The notes: a model not told the origin generated them from the letters alone. DNA of 24,499 nt from Yinghuangia elevatio (GCF_040649515.1 NZ_JBEZFP010000136.1:1-24499), one strand, 5' to 3'. Shown: positions 1 through 6,624, counted from the stretch's first letter. Numbers and translations: made by a program.

Positions 1-27
1 CCGCGGACTCCGTGTCGGAGTCCGCGG
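1..27. terminator. Strong hairpin at left edge, probable terminator
   Basis: Twelve bases (1-12, starting CCGCGG) pair perfectly with 16-27 around a 3-base loop (TGT). It lies 44 bases beyond the stop of the minus-strand pseudogene at 71-327. It could end transcription of that remnant or of a gene left of the window. A short T run follows on the + side at 42-45. Confidence 0.6.
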
Positions 28-70
28 ACCGGGGGCGGACTTTTGCCTGCCGTTCCGGCCCGGGGCGTCG

Positions 71-327
71 TCACTCGAGCGGGGCGAAGTCCCTGAGCCG
101 CCACGCGCCGTCGAACGCGGGCTGCTCAGGGCCGTGGATACGGAAGTACGCGAACCAGCCGCGCCCCGGGCCGGTTTGGATCCAACGGCGCCTCGGCGCC
201 TTCCAGGGACACGGTCGGGCAGAAGAAGGGGTACGCCTCCAAGGCGCGCATTATGTCCTGCTCCGCGCACCGCGCGGGCGCTCTCCGCGCTGGGGAATCC
301 GTTCTCGGACTCCACGACCGTGGTCAT
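71..327 (-). pseudogene. Remnant of a DUF1254/DUF1214-family protein (N- and C-terminal ends joined, frameshifted)
   Basis: On the minus strand three consecutive pieces in three frames look like parts of one DUF1254/DUF1214 protein. The first, from ATG at 327, begins MTTVVESENGFPSAESARAV and resembles the family N-terminus (an ENGFPTAE-like stretch). The second, from about 270, reads AEQDIMRALEAYPFFCPTVS and resembles the next conserved segment. The third, from about 190 to the TGA at 71-73, contains WIQTGPGRGWFAYFRIHGP followed by a PAFDGAW stretch. That matches the family C-terminus (nWiQTvPGkGWf, then a FDktW-like stretch). Intact members are usually more than 400 residues and only about 85 remain, so most of the interior is deleted and at least two frame changes exist. 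Family assignment is from memory of the conserved ends. No function should survive. Confidence 0.6.
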
Positions 328-670
328 GCCACAACCCACTCCGCCGGGCGGCGTGCCATCCACTGAGCGCACCGAGGGCAGGCCACGGCGCTTCCTCGTT
401 CTCGCCCAGCGGTCAGGGCGTCGCATCTCGGCGGCGTGCGTGCCAGCTCCGCCCCGACCCCCGGGGACCCTGTTCGGCGGGGAGGGTATTTGGTGGGGTG
501 GAGCGTGTCGCCGTGCCCGCCCGGGACGCCCGCCGGGGCGCGGGCGACGTCGCCGAACGTGTCGGAATCCCTCTATCGAGTCAACACGCTTGACATCGGT
601 GGCCCTTGGCTGGTTTCTCTCATGTGGGGGACTTTCGCCCGTTCGGGTCTACCGCCGTGCGGGCCTCGAC
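328..670. other. Intergenic stretch with no recognised gene
   Basis: Between the pseudogene start and the palindromes upstream of rshA. Open frames exist on both strands, but their translations are rich in Arg, Pro and Gly and resemble no family I know. A perfect -35-like hexamer TTGACA lies at 590-595, but I see no convincing -10 partner 16-19 bases downstream. The stretch may be decayed coding DNA plus the distal part of the rshA-sigH promoter region. Confidence 0.4.
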
Positions 671-677
671 GAACCAG

Positions 678-690
678 GTACACTGTGTAC
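678..690. promoter_or_regulatory. 13-bp perfect palindrome upstream of rshA-sigH
   Basis: GTACAC-T-GTGTAC is a perfect inverted repeat with a single central base. It lies 217 bases before the rshA start, in the region where the sigH operon of S. coelicolor carries several promoters. It contains TACACT (679-684), which could serve as a -10 hexamer, but no good -35 is visible. A related inverted repeat, CGTAC-N4-GTACG, lies at 712-725. The binding protein is unknown. Confidence 0.4.
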
Positions 691-698
691 TCGCCAAA

Positions 699-711
699 TC
701 ACATGCGGTGA
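699..711. promoter_or_regulatory. Candidate BldD-type operator upstream of rshA-sigH
   Basis: TCAC-ATGCG-GTGA is a perfect 4+4 inverted repeat. Its half sites and spacing match the BldD consensus half sites (TnAC-N5-GTnA). The two preferred central bases (C and G at consensus positions 6 and 8) are not present. BldD is known to repress a sigH promoter in S. coelicolor, which makes the position sensible. Assignment to BldD is inference. Confidence 0.4.
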
Positions 712-906
712 CGTACTGTCGTACGCGTAGGCGATGCGACGGTGGCCCTGCGGGTCGGGACGGGATGCCAGGGGAGAGCACGATCAACCTCCCTGGAAGA
801 GTGGTGGCGGAGACGGGTCGGGGGTCCGCGCGGTAGCGTCAACGGGGTCCCCGTCATCGGTCGTGGTCACAGCCGTGGCCACCTACGCAGCACCTTGGAG
901 GTGAGG

Positions 907-1338
907 GTGTCCCAGCGATCCGCACACACGGCGGACGAAGCCGGCGCCGGCCAGCAGGACTTCGTCGAGGTCCGGTTGCCCGCCGCGGGGGCGTACCTCT
1001 CGGTTCTTCGTACCGCGACGGCCGGCCTTGCCGCACGTCTCGACTTCACCCTGGACGAGATCGAGGATCTGCGCATCGCCGTGGACGAGGCGTGCGCGAT
1101 GCTCCTCGGCCAGGCGGTGCCGGGGAGCGTGCTGTCCTGCGTCTTCCACCTCGTCGGCGACGCCCTCCAGATCACGGTGTCCGCACCGACCACCGACGGC
1201 CGCACTCCCGCGCGCGACACCTTCGCCTGGACCGTGCTGTCGGCGCTCGCGGGCGAGGTCGACGCGACCGTGGACGAGAACGACGTCGTGAGCATCAGCC
1301 TCCACAAGAAGCGCGGTGGCGGGCCGGGGGCGCCGTGA
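907..1338 (+). CDS. rshA: Anti-sigma factor RshA/UshX type (degenerate HATPase), partner of SigH
   Basis: A 143-residue protein of the RsbW-like anti-sigma factor family. It closely resembles the S. coelicolor protein called RshA, UshX or PrsH, which binds and inhibits SigH and is itself controlled by anti-anti-sigma factors such as BldG. Start GTG at 907 is chosen because GGAGG (897-901) lies 5 bases before it. The in-frame GTG at 901 sits on top of that ribosome site. The fold spans about residues 18-134. The N-box region reads AVDEACAMLL (58-67), lacking the usual Mg-binding Asn, and no DxGxG motif is seen, so ATP binding and kinase activity look degenerate. Its TGA overlaps the GTG of sigH by four bases, implying translational coupling. 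Longer upstream frames give Arg/Gly-rich sequence and were not used. Confidence 0.85.
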   Translation: MSQRSAHTADEAGAGQQDFVEVRLPAAGAYLSVLRTATAGLAARLDFTLDEIEDLRIAVDEACAMLLGQAVPGSVLSCVFHLVGDALQITVSAPTTDGRTPARDTFAWTVLSALAGEVDATVDENDVVSISLHKKRGGGPGAP

Positions 1339-2270
1339 GCACCGAGCACGCGAGTGACCGCCGGGGCGAGGACCCCCCGGAGGACGGGGCCCGGGAGGCC
1401 GAGGACATGGTCAGTGACACGAGCGTGACAGCGGACGCGACCGCCACCCCGCGCGAGGACACTCCCGAGGCTTCCGTGCCCGGCCGCCGCCGCCAGGCCG
1501 GCTCGAGCCACTCGCACCACGATCGGGAGCTCGCGAAGGGCATGTTCGCCCAGTTGGCGAAACTGCCGGCCGACGACCCGGACCGCCGACTGATCCGCGA
1601 CCGGCTGGTCGAGATGCACCTGCCGCTGGTCGAGCACCTGGCCAGGCGGTTCCGCAACCGCGGCGAGCCGCTCGACGACCTGGTGCAGGTCGCCACCATC
1701 GGGCTGATCAAGTCGGTGGACCGGTTCGACCCGGAGCGCGGCGTCGAGTTCTCGACGTATGCCACTCCGACCATCGTCGGCGAGATCAAGCGGCACTTCC
1801 GCGACAAGGGGTGGGCGGTCCGTGTGCCGCGCCGCCTCCAGGAGCTGCGGCTCGCCCTGACCGCCGCGACGGCCGAGCTGTCGCAGCGCAACGGGCGCTC
1901 GCCGACGGTCGGCGAGCTCGCGGTGCAGTTGGGCATCTCCGAGGAGGAGGTGCTGGAGGGCCTGGAGTCGGCGAACGCGTACAGCACGCTCTCGCTCGAC
2001 GTGCCCGACACCGACGACGAGTCGCCGGCGGTCGCGGACACGCTCGGGTCGGAGGACGAGGCGCTCGAGGGTGTGGAGTATCGCGAGTCGCTGAAGCCGC
2101 TGCTCGAGCAACTGCCGCCCCGCGAGAAGCGCATCCTGCTGCTCCGGTTCTTCGGCAACATGACGCAGTCGCAGATCGCCCAGGAGGTGGGCATCTCCCA
2201 GATGCACGTCTCGCGGCTGCTGGCCCGGACCCTCGCCCAACTGCGCGAGCGCCTCCTCGTCGAGGAGTAG
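1335..2270 (+). CDS. sigH: RNA polymerase sigma factor SigH (SigB/SigF family, group 3)
   Basis: A 311-residue SigB/F/G-family sigma factor for stress response and development. Region 2 spans about residues 88-160, with DLVQVATIGLIKSVDRFDP for core binding and -10 recognition. Region 3 is about 165-215, and region 4 about 258-306 with its helix-turn-helix at 278-297 (QSQIAQEVGISQMHVSRLLA). Residues 1-65 are an acidic, Ser/Thr/Asp-rich and probably disordered tail. The GTG start overlaps the rshA stop (GTGA). An in-frame ATG at 1407 (residue 25) has its own GGGAGG eight bases upstream, so a shorter form could be made; S. coelicolor SigH is known to occur as several size forms. Position beside rshA, dgk, wblE and the PdtaS-like kinase matches the S. 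coelicolor sigH locus. A 23-bp hairpin follows. Confidence 0.93.
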   Translation: MSTEHASDRRGEDPPEDGAREAEDMVSDTSVTADATATPREDTPEASVPGRRRQAGSSHSHHDRELAKGMFAQLAKLPADDPDRRLIRDRLVEMHLPLVEHLARRFRNRGEPLDDLVQVATIGLIKSVDRFDPERGVEFSTYATPTIVGEIKRHFRDKGWAVRVPRRLQELRLALTAATAELSQRNGRSPTVGELAVQLGISEEEVLEGLESANAYSTLSLDVPDTDDESPAVADTLGSEDEALEGVEYRESLKPLLEQLPPREKRILLLRFFGNMTQSQIAQEVGISQMHVSRLLARTLAQLRERLLVEE

Positions 2271-2333
2271 GCCGGGCGGCGTACGTACGAGGCACGGCGC
2301 CACACACTGCGGCACAGCACAGCACAACCCGAC

Positions 2334-2383
2334 ACGACGCCGAGGGCCCGGAGGAGATCGCTCCTCCGGGCCCTCGGCGTCGT
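2334..2383. terminator. 23-bp perfect hairpin, bidirectional terminator
   Basis: Bases 2334-2356 pair without mismatch to 2361-2383 around the 4-base loop ATCG. It lies 64 bases after the sigH stop and 51 bases after the stop of the convergent membrane-protein gene, so it can serve both. There is no U tract, as is common for terminators of high-GC actinobacteria. Confidence 0.85.
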
Positions 2384-2433
2384 GCTGCGGTCGTCGTTCG
2401 TGCGGGGGGCGTCGCGTGGGGTCGCGTACGCGC

Positions 2434-2886
2434 TCAGTCCCCGCGCGCCTGGTCCACGCGCTCTTCGTGCAGGCGCTCGAGCGCCTGGTAGAGGCTCGGC
2501 CGGACCAGGATCCCGATGGCCACCAGCCCCGCGGCCAGTATCAGTACGCCGTACGCCACCCGGCCGCTGCCGCTGACCATCCAGTAGCCGATACCGAGCA
2601 CCACGAGGTTCATGGTGATCGCGGGCGACCGGCTCCAGCGCCGTCCGCGGAACATTCCGATCGTGGTGGCGAGCATGCCGAGGCCGAGCAGCAGCAGGTA
2701 CAGGCCCTCGCTGATGCCCTTGTCCTGGTCCACCGGCTCACCGAAGACGCTCGCGAGGAGTATGTAGAGCGCGAAGCCGAGACCAATCGCGGTCTCCACC
2801 GCGACGATCCCGGTCGCGACCCGGAAACTCACGGGCAGGGACCGGAGGGGCCCGAACGCGCCGGGCGCGGGAGCGGCGTCAGTCAT
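2434..2886 (-). CDS. Small integral membrane protein, unknown function
   Basis: A 150-residue protein with a short Ala/Pro-rich N-terminus and four hydrophobic segments at roughly residues 25-47, 60-80, 92-111 and 113-130. It ends in a charged tail (YQALERLHEERVDQ). Start ATG at 2886 follows a GTG at 2889; either is possible, and the ribosome site (GGGG) is weak. It occupies the place of the small membrane protein between the lipid kinase and sigH in S. coelicolor (about SCO5242, from memory). It is convergent with sigH and divergent from the lipid kinase. I recognise no enzymatic motif; the charged C-terminus probably lies in the cytoplasm. Function unknown. Confidence 0.75.
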   Translation of the reverse strand: MTDAAPAPGAFGPLRSLPVSFRVATGIVAVETAIGLGFALYILLASVFGEPVDQDKGISEGLYLLLLGLGMLATTIGMFRGRRWSRSPAITMNLVVLGIGYWMVSGSGRVAYGVLILAAGLVAIGILVRPSLYQALERLHEERVDQARGD

Positions 2887-2993
2887 CACCCCATGAGGGT
2901 AAACCGGGGCCCGGTTCACGAGGGAACGCGGCCGGTCCCGGCGGTACGCGGCCGCCCGGCAGCCGCCGTGCGCGCGGGGCTACCCTGTCGTAC

Positions 2994-3923
2994 ATGCGTG
3001 CCCTTCTTGTCGTGAACCCCAAGGCCACGACCACAAGCGAACGGACCCGGGACGTTCTGGCGCACGCACTCGCGAGTGACCTCAAGCTCGACGTGGCCAC
3101 CACGTCGCACCGCGGGCACGCCACCGAGCTGGCCAAGTCCGCGGTCGTGGAGGGCGTGGACCTGGTGATCGCCCTCGGCGGCGACGGCACGGTGAACGAG
3201 GTCGCCAACGGCATACTCGCCGACGGCCCCTCCCCTGATCTCCCGGCGGTGGCGGTCGTACCCGGCGGCAGTACCAACGTGTTCGCCCGCGCGCTCGGCC
3301 TGCCGAACGATCCGGTCGAGGCGACGGGGGCCCTGCTCGACGCGCTGCGGTCGGGCCGTTCGCGGCAGGTCGGGCTCGGCATGGCCGACCGGCGCTGGTT
3401 CCTCTTCTGTGCGGGGCTCGGCTTCGACGCCGACGTCGTCGCCAGGGTCGAGGACCGCCGGGCGGAGGGCAGCAGGTCGACACCGGGCCTGTATGTGCGG
3501 TCCGCTCTGCGCAGGTTTTACCGAAGTGGTGGCACGAGGCGGTCCGGTCCCCTCACACTGGAGGTACCGGGCCAGGATCCGGTGGAGGGACTGTGCCTCG
3601 GCATAGTCCAGAACACGAATCCGTGGACTTATCTGGGTGGTCGTCCCGTTAACGCGTGTCCGGACGCGTCGTTCGACCTGGACCTCGATCTTTTTGGTCT
3701 GACCAGGATGTCCACTCTGCCCACGTTGCGGCACCTCAGCCGCATGCTGGGCACGTCGGGAAAAGCACCGCACGGACGTCACGTGGTGTCGCTGCACGAC
3801 TGCGCGACGTTCACTCTTGGGGCTGAGGAGGCTGTGTCGCTTCAGGTGGACGGAGACCACCTGGGGGAACATCGCAGTGTGACCTTTAGGGGCGTCCCGC
3901 GGGCACTGCGTGTGATTGTGTGA
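2994..3923 (+). CDS. Diacylglycerol kinase / sphingosine-kinase-like lipid kinase
   Basis: A 309-residue member of the DAGK catalytic family (DgkB/YegS type), which phosphorylates lipid alcohols such as diacylglycerol with ATP. The N-terminus MRALLVVNPKA is the typical first strand. The nucleotide-binding motif GGDGTVNEV is at 62-70, and PGGSTNVFAR at 90-99 is the second conserved motif. Length is normal for the family. Start ATG at 2994 lacks a ribosome site; a -10-like TACCCT (2981-2986) ends seven bases before it, so the message is probably leaderless. The next gene on the strand is wblE, 319 bases on. The same order is found at the S. coelicolor sigH locus (about SCO5241). The exact lipid substrate is not evident from sequence. 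Confidence 0.88.
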   Translation: MRALLVVNPKATTTSERTRDVLAHALASDLKLDVATTSHRGHATELAKSAVVEGVDLVIALGGDGTVNEVANGILADGPSPDLPAVAVVPGGSTNVFARALGLPNDPVEATGALLDALRSGRSRQVGLGMADRRWFLFCAGLGFDADVVARVEDRRAEGSRSTPGLYVRSALRRFYRSGGTRRSGPLTLEVPGQDPVEGLCLGIVQNTNPWTYLGGRPVNACPDASFDLDLDLFGLTRMSTLPTLRHLSRMLGTSGKAPHGRHVVSLHDCATFTLGAEEAVSLQVDGDHLGEHRSVTFRGVPRALRVIV

Positions 3924-4242
3924 GTAGAAGGGCCTCTACGCCTTTCAGTCGAACGTAGAATCCCGTTCACCCCTTAGAAGTAGGGGTGTGACCTACCCGA
4001 CACCGACGATTCAAAAAATCCTTCGTCAGAGGGGTTGTGTCTACGGCCCAGGTTTGTCAGGCTCTACGTGGCGGGCCGGACAAGCCCCAAAGGCCAATCC
4101 TCTCCGCCCGACTCCACCACCAAACCTGGGGACCGACTTTGTCGGCCCTTACGTTGTTGGAGGATTCGTGAAAGCGTTCACATTCACAAGCCGTCACTAG
4201 GCGAGGCCACAAGCTTCGCCCGCTTACGAGGAGTTGGACCGC
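3924..4242. promoter_or_regulatory. Leader/promoter region of wblE
   Basis: A 319-base gap, less GC-rich than its surroundings. It holds a small hairpin (CACCCCT at 3968-3974 pairing with AGGGGTG at 3982-3988) that may end dgk transcription, and a SigR-like promoter candidate (4129-4156). It also holds an inverted repeat GTGAA-N4-TTCAC at 4168-4181 followed by a second TTCAC. A frame from GTG 3988 to 4200 is open but its product resembles nothing and has no ribosome site, so it is not called as a gene. Confidence 0.5.
4129..4156 (+). promoter_or_regulatory. Candidate SigR-like promoter before wblE
   Basis: GGGAC (4129-4133), 19 bases, then GTTG (4153-4156). This approximates the thiol-stress sigma factor SigR pattern (GGAAT-N18/19-GTT), with a mismatch in the -35. 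A SigR-type input would suit an Fe-S, redox-sensitive WhiB protein, but the match is imperfect. Confidence 0.3.
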
Positions 4243-4497
4243 ATGGACTGGCGCCACCGTGCCGCCTGCCGTGACGAAGACCCGGAGCTGTTCTTCCCGA
4301 TCGGTAACACCGGTCCGGCGCTGCTGCAGATCGAGGAGGCGAAGGCCGTGTGCCGTCGCTGCCCCGAGATGGAAGCGTGCCTGCAGTGGGCCCTCGAGTC
4401 CGGTCAGGACGCGGGCGTCTGGGGCGGGATGAGCGAAGACGAGCGCCGCGCGCTCAAGCGCCGTGCCGCGCGCAACCGCGCACGCGCGTCTGCCTGA
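4243..4497 (+). CDS. wblE: WhiB-family Fe-S transcription factor WblE (WhiB1 type)
   Basis: An 84-residue WhiB-like protein nearly identical in pattern to S. coelicolor WblE and the mycobacterial WhiB1 group. The four cluster-binding cysteines are C9, C37, C40 and C46 (C-X27-C-X2-C-X5-C), which bind a redox- and NO-sensitive [4Fe-4S] cluster. The G[VI]WGG turn is GVWGG at 58-62, and the basic tail (KRRAARNRARA) is the DNA-contacting end. Family members usually act by binding region 4 of the principal sigma factor. Start ATG at 4243 is preceded by GAGGAG at 4228-4233; a TTG at 4234 is in frame but would place the ribosome site on the start. WhiB1-class genes are often essential. A terminator follows immediately. 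Confidence 0.95.
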   Translation: MDWRHRAACRDEDPELFFPIGNTGPALLQIEEAKAVCRRCPEMEACLQWALESGQDAGVWGGMSEDERRALKRRAARNRARASA

Positions 4498-4535
4498 TCC
4501 CCGGTTTCCGGATCTCCACGGCACCAACAGAACCT

Positions 4536-4587
4536 CGGCAACGCCCCGGCCGGTCGAAAGACCGCAACCGGGGTGTTGCCGTTTTTT
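4536..4587 (+). terminator. Rho-independent terminator after wblE
   Basis: CGGCAACGCCCCGG (4536-4549) pairs with CCGGGGTGTTGCCG (4568-4581) with one G-U wobble. An inner hairpin CGGTC-GAAA-GACCG carries a GNRA tetraloop, and six T residues follow (4582-4587). This is a textbook intrinsic terminator, unusual in such GC-rich DNA. It lies in the convergent gap between wblE and the sensor kinase. Confidence 0.92.
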
Positions 4588-4605
4588 CTGCGTTCCACGA
4601 ACGCG

Positions 4606-6075
4606 TCAGCCGCGGGCCACGCGCCGCACCGGGAAGTCGAGCGTGACCACGGTCCCGCCCTCCTCCCCCGCACCCATGTCGAACCGCCCGCCCAGTTCGC
4701 TGCCCACCAGCGTGCGGACGATCTGCAGCCCGAGGTTGCCGGACACCTGCGGGTCGAAGTCCGGCGGCAGGCCCGCCCCGTCGTCGACCACCGTGATCAC
4801 CAGGCGCTCGCCGGTGCGGGTCGCGGTGATCTCCAGGCTGCCGGAGTGCGTGTCGAACGCGTGCTCAAGGGCGTTCTGCAGCAGCTCCGTCAGGACCATC
4901 GCCAGCGGCGTCGCGGTCTCCGCGATCAGTACGCCGAAGCTGCCGTGCCGTGCGGTGCGCACCCGCGGGGCCGAGGCCGCGACCTCGGTGACCATGCTGA
5001 GCACGCGGTCCGCGATCTCGTCGAAGTCCACGCGCTCGTCCAGGGTTTGGGACAGCGTCTCGTGCACGATCGCGATCGACCCGACCCGTCGGACCGCCTC
5101 CTCCAGCGCCGCCCGTGCCTGTGGAGAATCCATTCGCCTCGCCTGCAGCCGAAGCAGCGCGGCGACGGTCTGGAGGTTGTTCTTCACCCGGTGGTGGATC
5201 TCCCGGATGGTGGCGTCCTTGGTGATCAGCTCGCGTTCGCGGCGGCGTAGTTCGGTCACGTCGCGCAGCAGCACGATCGCACCGATGCGCGCGCCGCGGG
5301 GCTTGAGCGGGATCGCGCGTACCTGCACCACCGCCGCGGCGGTCTCGACCTCGGTCTCGCGCGGCGCCCAACCGCTCGCGACCGCCGAGATGGCCTCGTC
5401 GACCGGGCGTTCGGACGGGGCGAGTTCGGCGGTGGTGCGGCCGAGGTGGCAGCCGACGAGGTCGCTGGTCAGGCCGAGGCGGTGGTACGCGGACAGCGCG
5501 TTGGGGCTGGCGTACTGCACGAAGCCCTCGGAGTCGAGGCGGATGAGGCCGTCGCCGACGCGCGGCGAGGCGTCCATGTCGACCTGCTCGCCCTTGTACG
5601 GGAAGAAGCCGGACGCGATCATCTGCGCGAGGTCCGCGGCGCTCTGGAGGTAGGTGAGTTCGAGCCGACTCGGGGTGCGCGCGGTCAGCAGGTTGGTGTT
5701 GCGGGCGATGACGCCGATGACGCGGCCGTCGCGGCGCACCGGGATGGCCTCCACGCGGACCGGTACGTCGTCACGCCACTCCGGGTCGCCCTCGCGCACG
5801 ATGCGGCCCTCGCTGTACGCCGCGTCGAGCATCGGGCGATCGCCGCGCGACACGAAGTCGCCCACCAGGTCGTCCTGGTGGGACGTCGCGCCGGTGTTCG
5901 GACGCATTTGGGCGACCGCGACATAACGGTCGTCGCTGGTCGGCACCCAGAGCACCAGGTCGGCGAACGACAGGTCCGCGAGCAGCTGCCACTCGGAGAC
6001 CAGCAGATGCAGCCATTCCAGGTCGGCCGGCTGGAGGTCCCCGTAGTTGCGGACGAGGTTGTTCATGGAGCGCAC
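4606..6075 (-). CDS. pdtaS: PdtaS-type sensor histidine kinase (GAF/PAS, HisKA_2, HATPase)
   Basis: A 489-residue soluble sensor kinase with no membrane segments. The N-terminal GAF-like domain (about 20-155) carries the family signature SEWQLLADLSFADLVLWV. A PAS domain lies at about 175-275. The HisKA_2 dimerisation and phosphoacceptor helix is at about 285-350, with EIHHRVKNNLQTV at 292-304 (acceptor His294 or His295). The HATPase at about 385-485 has N box ELLQNALEHA, G1 DDGAGL and G2 GNLGLQIV. It resembles mycobacterial PdtaS, which phosphorylates the ANTAR antiterminator PdtaR; no response regulator is encoded here. GTG at 6075 is taken as start because a -10-like TACTCT (6087-6082) ends seven bases before it, suggesting a leaderless message. 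ATG at 6066 is the alternative. Adjacent to wblE as pdtaS is to whiB1. Confidence 0.88.
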   Translation of the reverse strand: MRSMNNLVRNYGDLQPADLEWLHLLVSEWQLLADLSFADLVLWVPTSDDRYVAVAQMRPNTGATSHQDDLVGDFVSRGDRPMLDAAYSEGRIVREGDPEWRDDVPVRVEAIPVRRDGRVIGVIARNTNLLTARTPSRLELTYLQSAADLAQMIASGFFPYKGEQVDMDASPRVGDGLIRLDSEGFVQYASPNALSAYHRLGLTSDLVGCHLGRTTAELAPSERPVDEAISAVASGWAPRETEVETAAAVVQVRAIPLKPRGARIGAIVLLRDVTELRRRERELITKDATIREIHHRVKNNLQTVAALLRLQARRMDSPQARAALEEAVRRVGSIAIVHETLSQTLDERVDFDEIADRVLSMVTEVAASAPRVRTARHGSFGVLIAETATPLAMVLTELLQNALEHAFDTHSGSLEITATRTGERLVITVVDDGAGLPPDFDPQVSGNLGLQIVRTLVGSELGGRFDMGAGEEGGTVVTLDFPVRRVARG

Positions 6076-6142
6076 AGCGAGAGAGTAACCCCGCGCGGCC
6101 GGATGCCGACGACGGCGGGTCGGTGAGCGGGCGTCCGCGCCC

Positions 6143-6560
6143 GTGTCGCCGGGGGGTGCGTACGCGGGTTCCGGAGCGGGTTCAGGGGCCGGATCGGGGG
6201 TGCGGTGGAGGCGGCGCGGTGGCGGCATGAAGGCGGAATGGAGGCGGGGTGAAGGTGGGGTCGGGGGTGGCGGATCAGGACCGGGTTGCGGCGGGCTCAG
6301 GCGGGGGCGGGTCCGGCATGGGCCGGGAGCCGGGCTGGACGGAGCAGGGCAGGGGCAGCGCTGGGTCGGGGCGAGTACGGGCGGGGTCGGGTGTGTCCGG
6401 GCGGAGGGCGAGTCCGGGCCGGGGTGTGTCCGGGCCGGGGCGAGTCCGCATTGGGCGTGTCCGGACCGAGTCGAAAGGCGGGGGCGTGGGCGGGTCGGGG
6501 GGTGGTTTTCCACAGGCTTTGGGCCGTTGGTGGGTTGTCCACAGGTCGTAGGCGGGTGGC
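6143..6560. repeat. G-rich low-complexity repeats between the sensor kinase and bioF
   Basis: The + strand is extremely rich in G runs, with imperfect short repeats such as GTGTCCGGGC and GCGAGTCCG in the part around 6390-6460. Runs of three to five G are dense enough to form G-quadruplexes. Open frames on both strands here are Pro/Gly/Arg-only and show no coding character. The kinase frame stays open upstream into this region to an ATG at 6513, but that would add a Pro-rich tail and is not accepted. The right end holds two DnaA-box-like sequences. Confidence 0.6.
6506..6543 (+). promoter_or_regulatory. Pair of DnaA-box-like sequences
   Basis: TTTTCCACA at 6506-6514 (one mismatch) and TTGTCCACA at 6535-6543 (exact match to the preferred Streptomyces DnaA box) lie in the same orientation, 20 bases apart. 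No dnaA, dnaN or origin-like cluster is near, so this is not oriC. It could be a DnaA-titrating or DnaA-regulated site, or coincidence. Confidence 0.35.
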
Positions 6561-6581
6561 GTCGGGTGCGCCGGGCGGGGT

Positions 6582-6624
6582 GAGAAGCTTCTCGGGAACC
6601 CCGGTCGCCCCCGACGGGGTTCCC
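6582..6624. promoter_or_regulatory. Palindrome plus hairpin in the bioF leader
   Basis: GAGAAGCTTCTC (6582-6593) is a perfect 12-bp palindrome. It directly abuts a hairpin in which GGGAACCCCG (6594-6603) pairs with CGGGGTTCCC (6615-6624). The hairpin ends 41 bases before the bioF start. A protein operator and an RNA attenuator are both possible; neither is recognised. Confidence 0.4.

Noticed and set aside
590..618. TTGACA hexamer as a housekeeping promoter
   Set aside because: No -10 hexamer at 16-19 bases; TTTCTC is not convincing.
712..725. CGTAC-N4-GTACG as a separate operator
   Set aside because: Too short to stand alone; reported only with the neighbouring palindromes.
12..730. Overlapping + strand frames at the left end
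   Set aside because: They run antisense to the pseudogene and through promoter DNA, with Arg/Pro-rich products.
867..2327. 486-residue open frame on the minus strand
   Set aside because: It is antisense to rshA-sigH, which are strongly conserved; no domain is visible.
3988..4200. 70-residue frame from GTG 3988 upstream of wblE
   Set aside because: No ribosome site, no recognisable sequence, and it covers the candidate wblE promoter.
4606..6513. Longer kinase with a 146-residue N-terminal extension starting at ATG 6513
   Set aside because: The extension is Pro/Arg-rich translation of G-run repeats, has no ribosome site, and the known family begins at the MNNLVRNYG-like segment.
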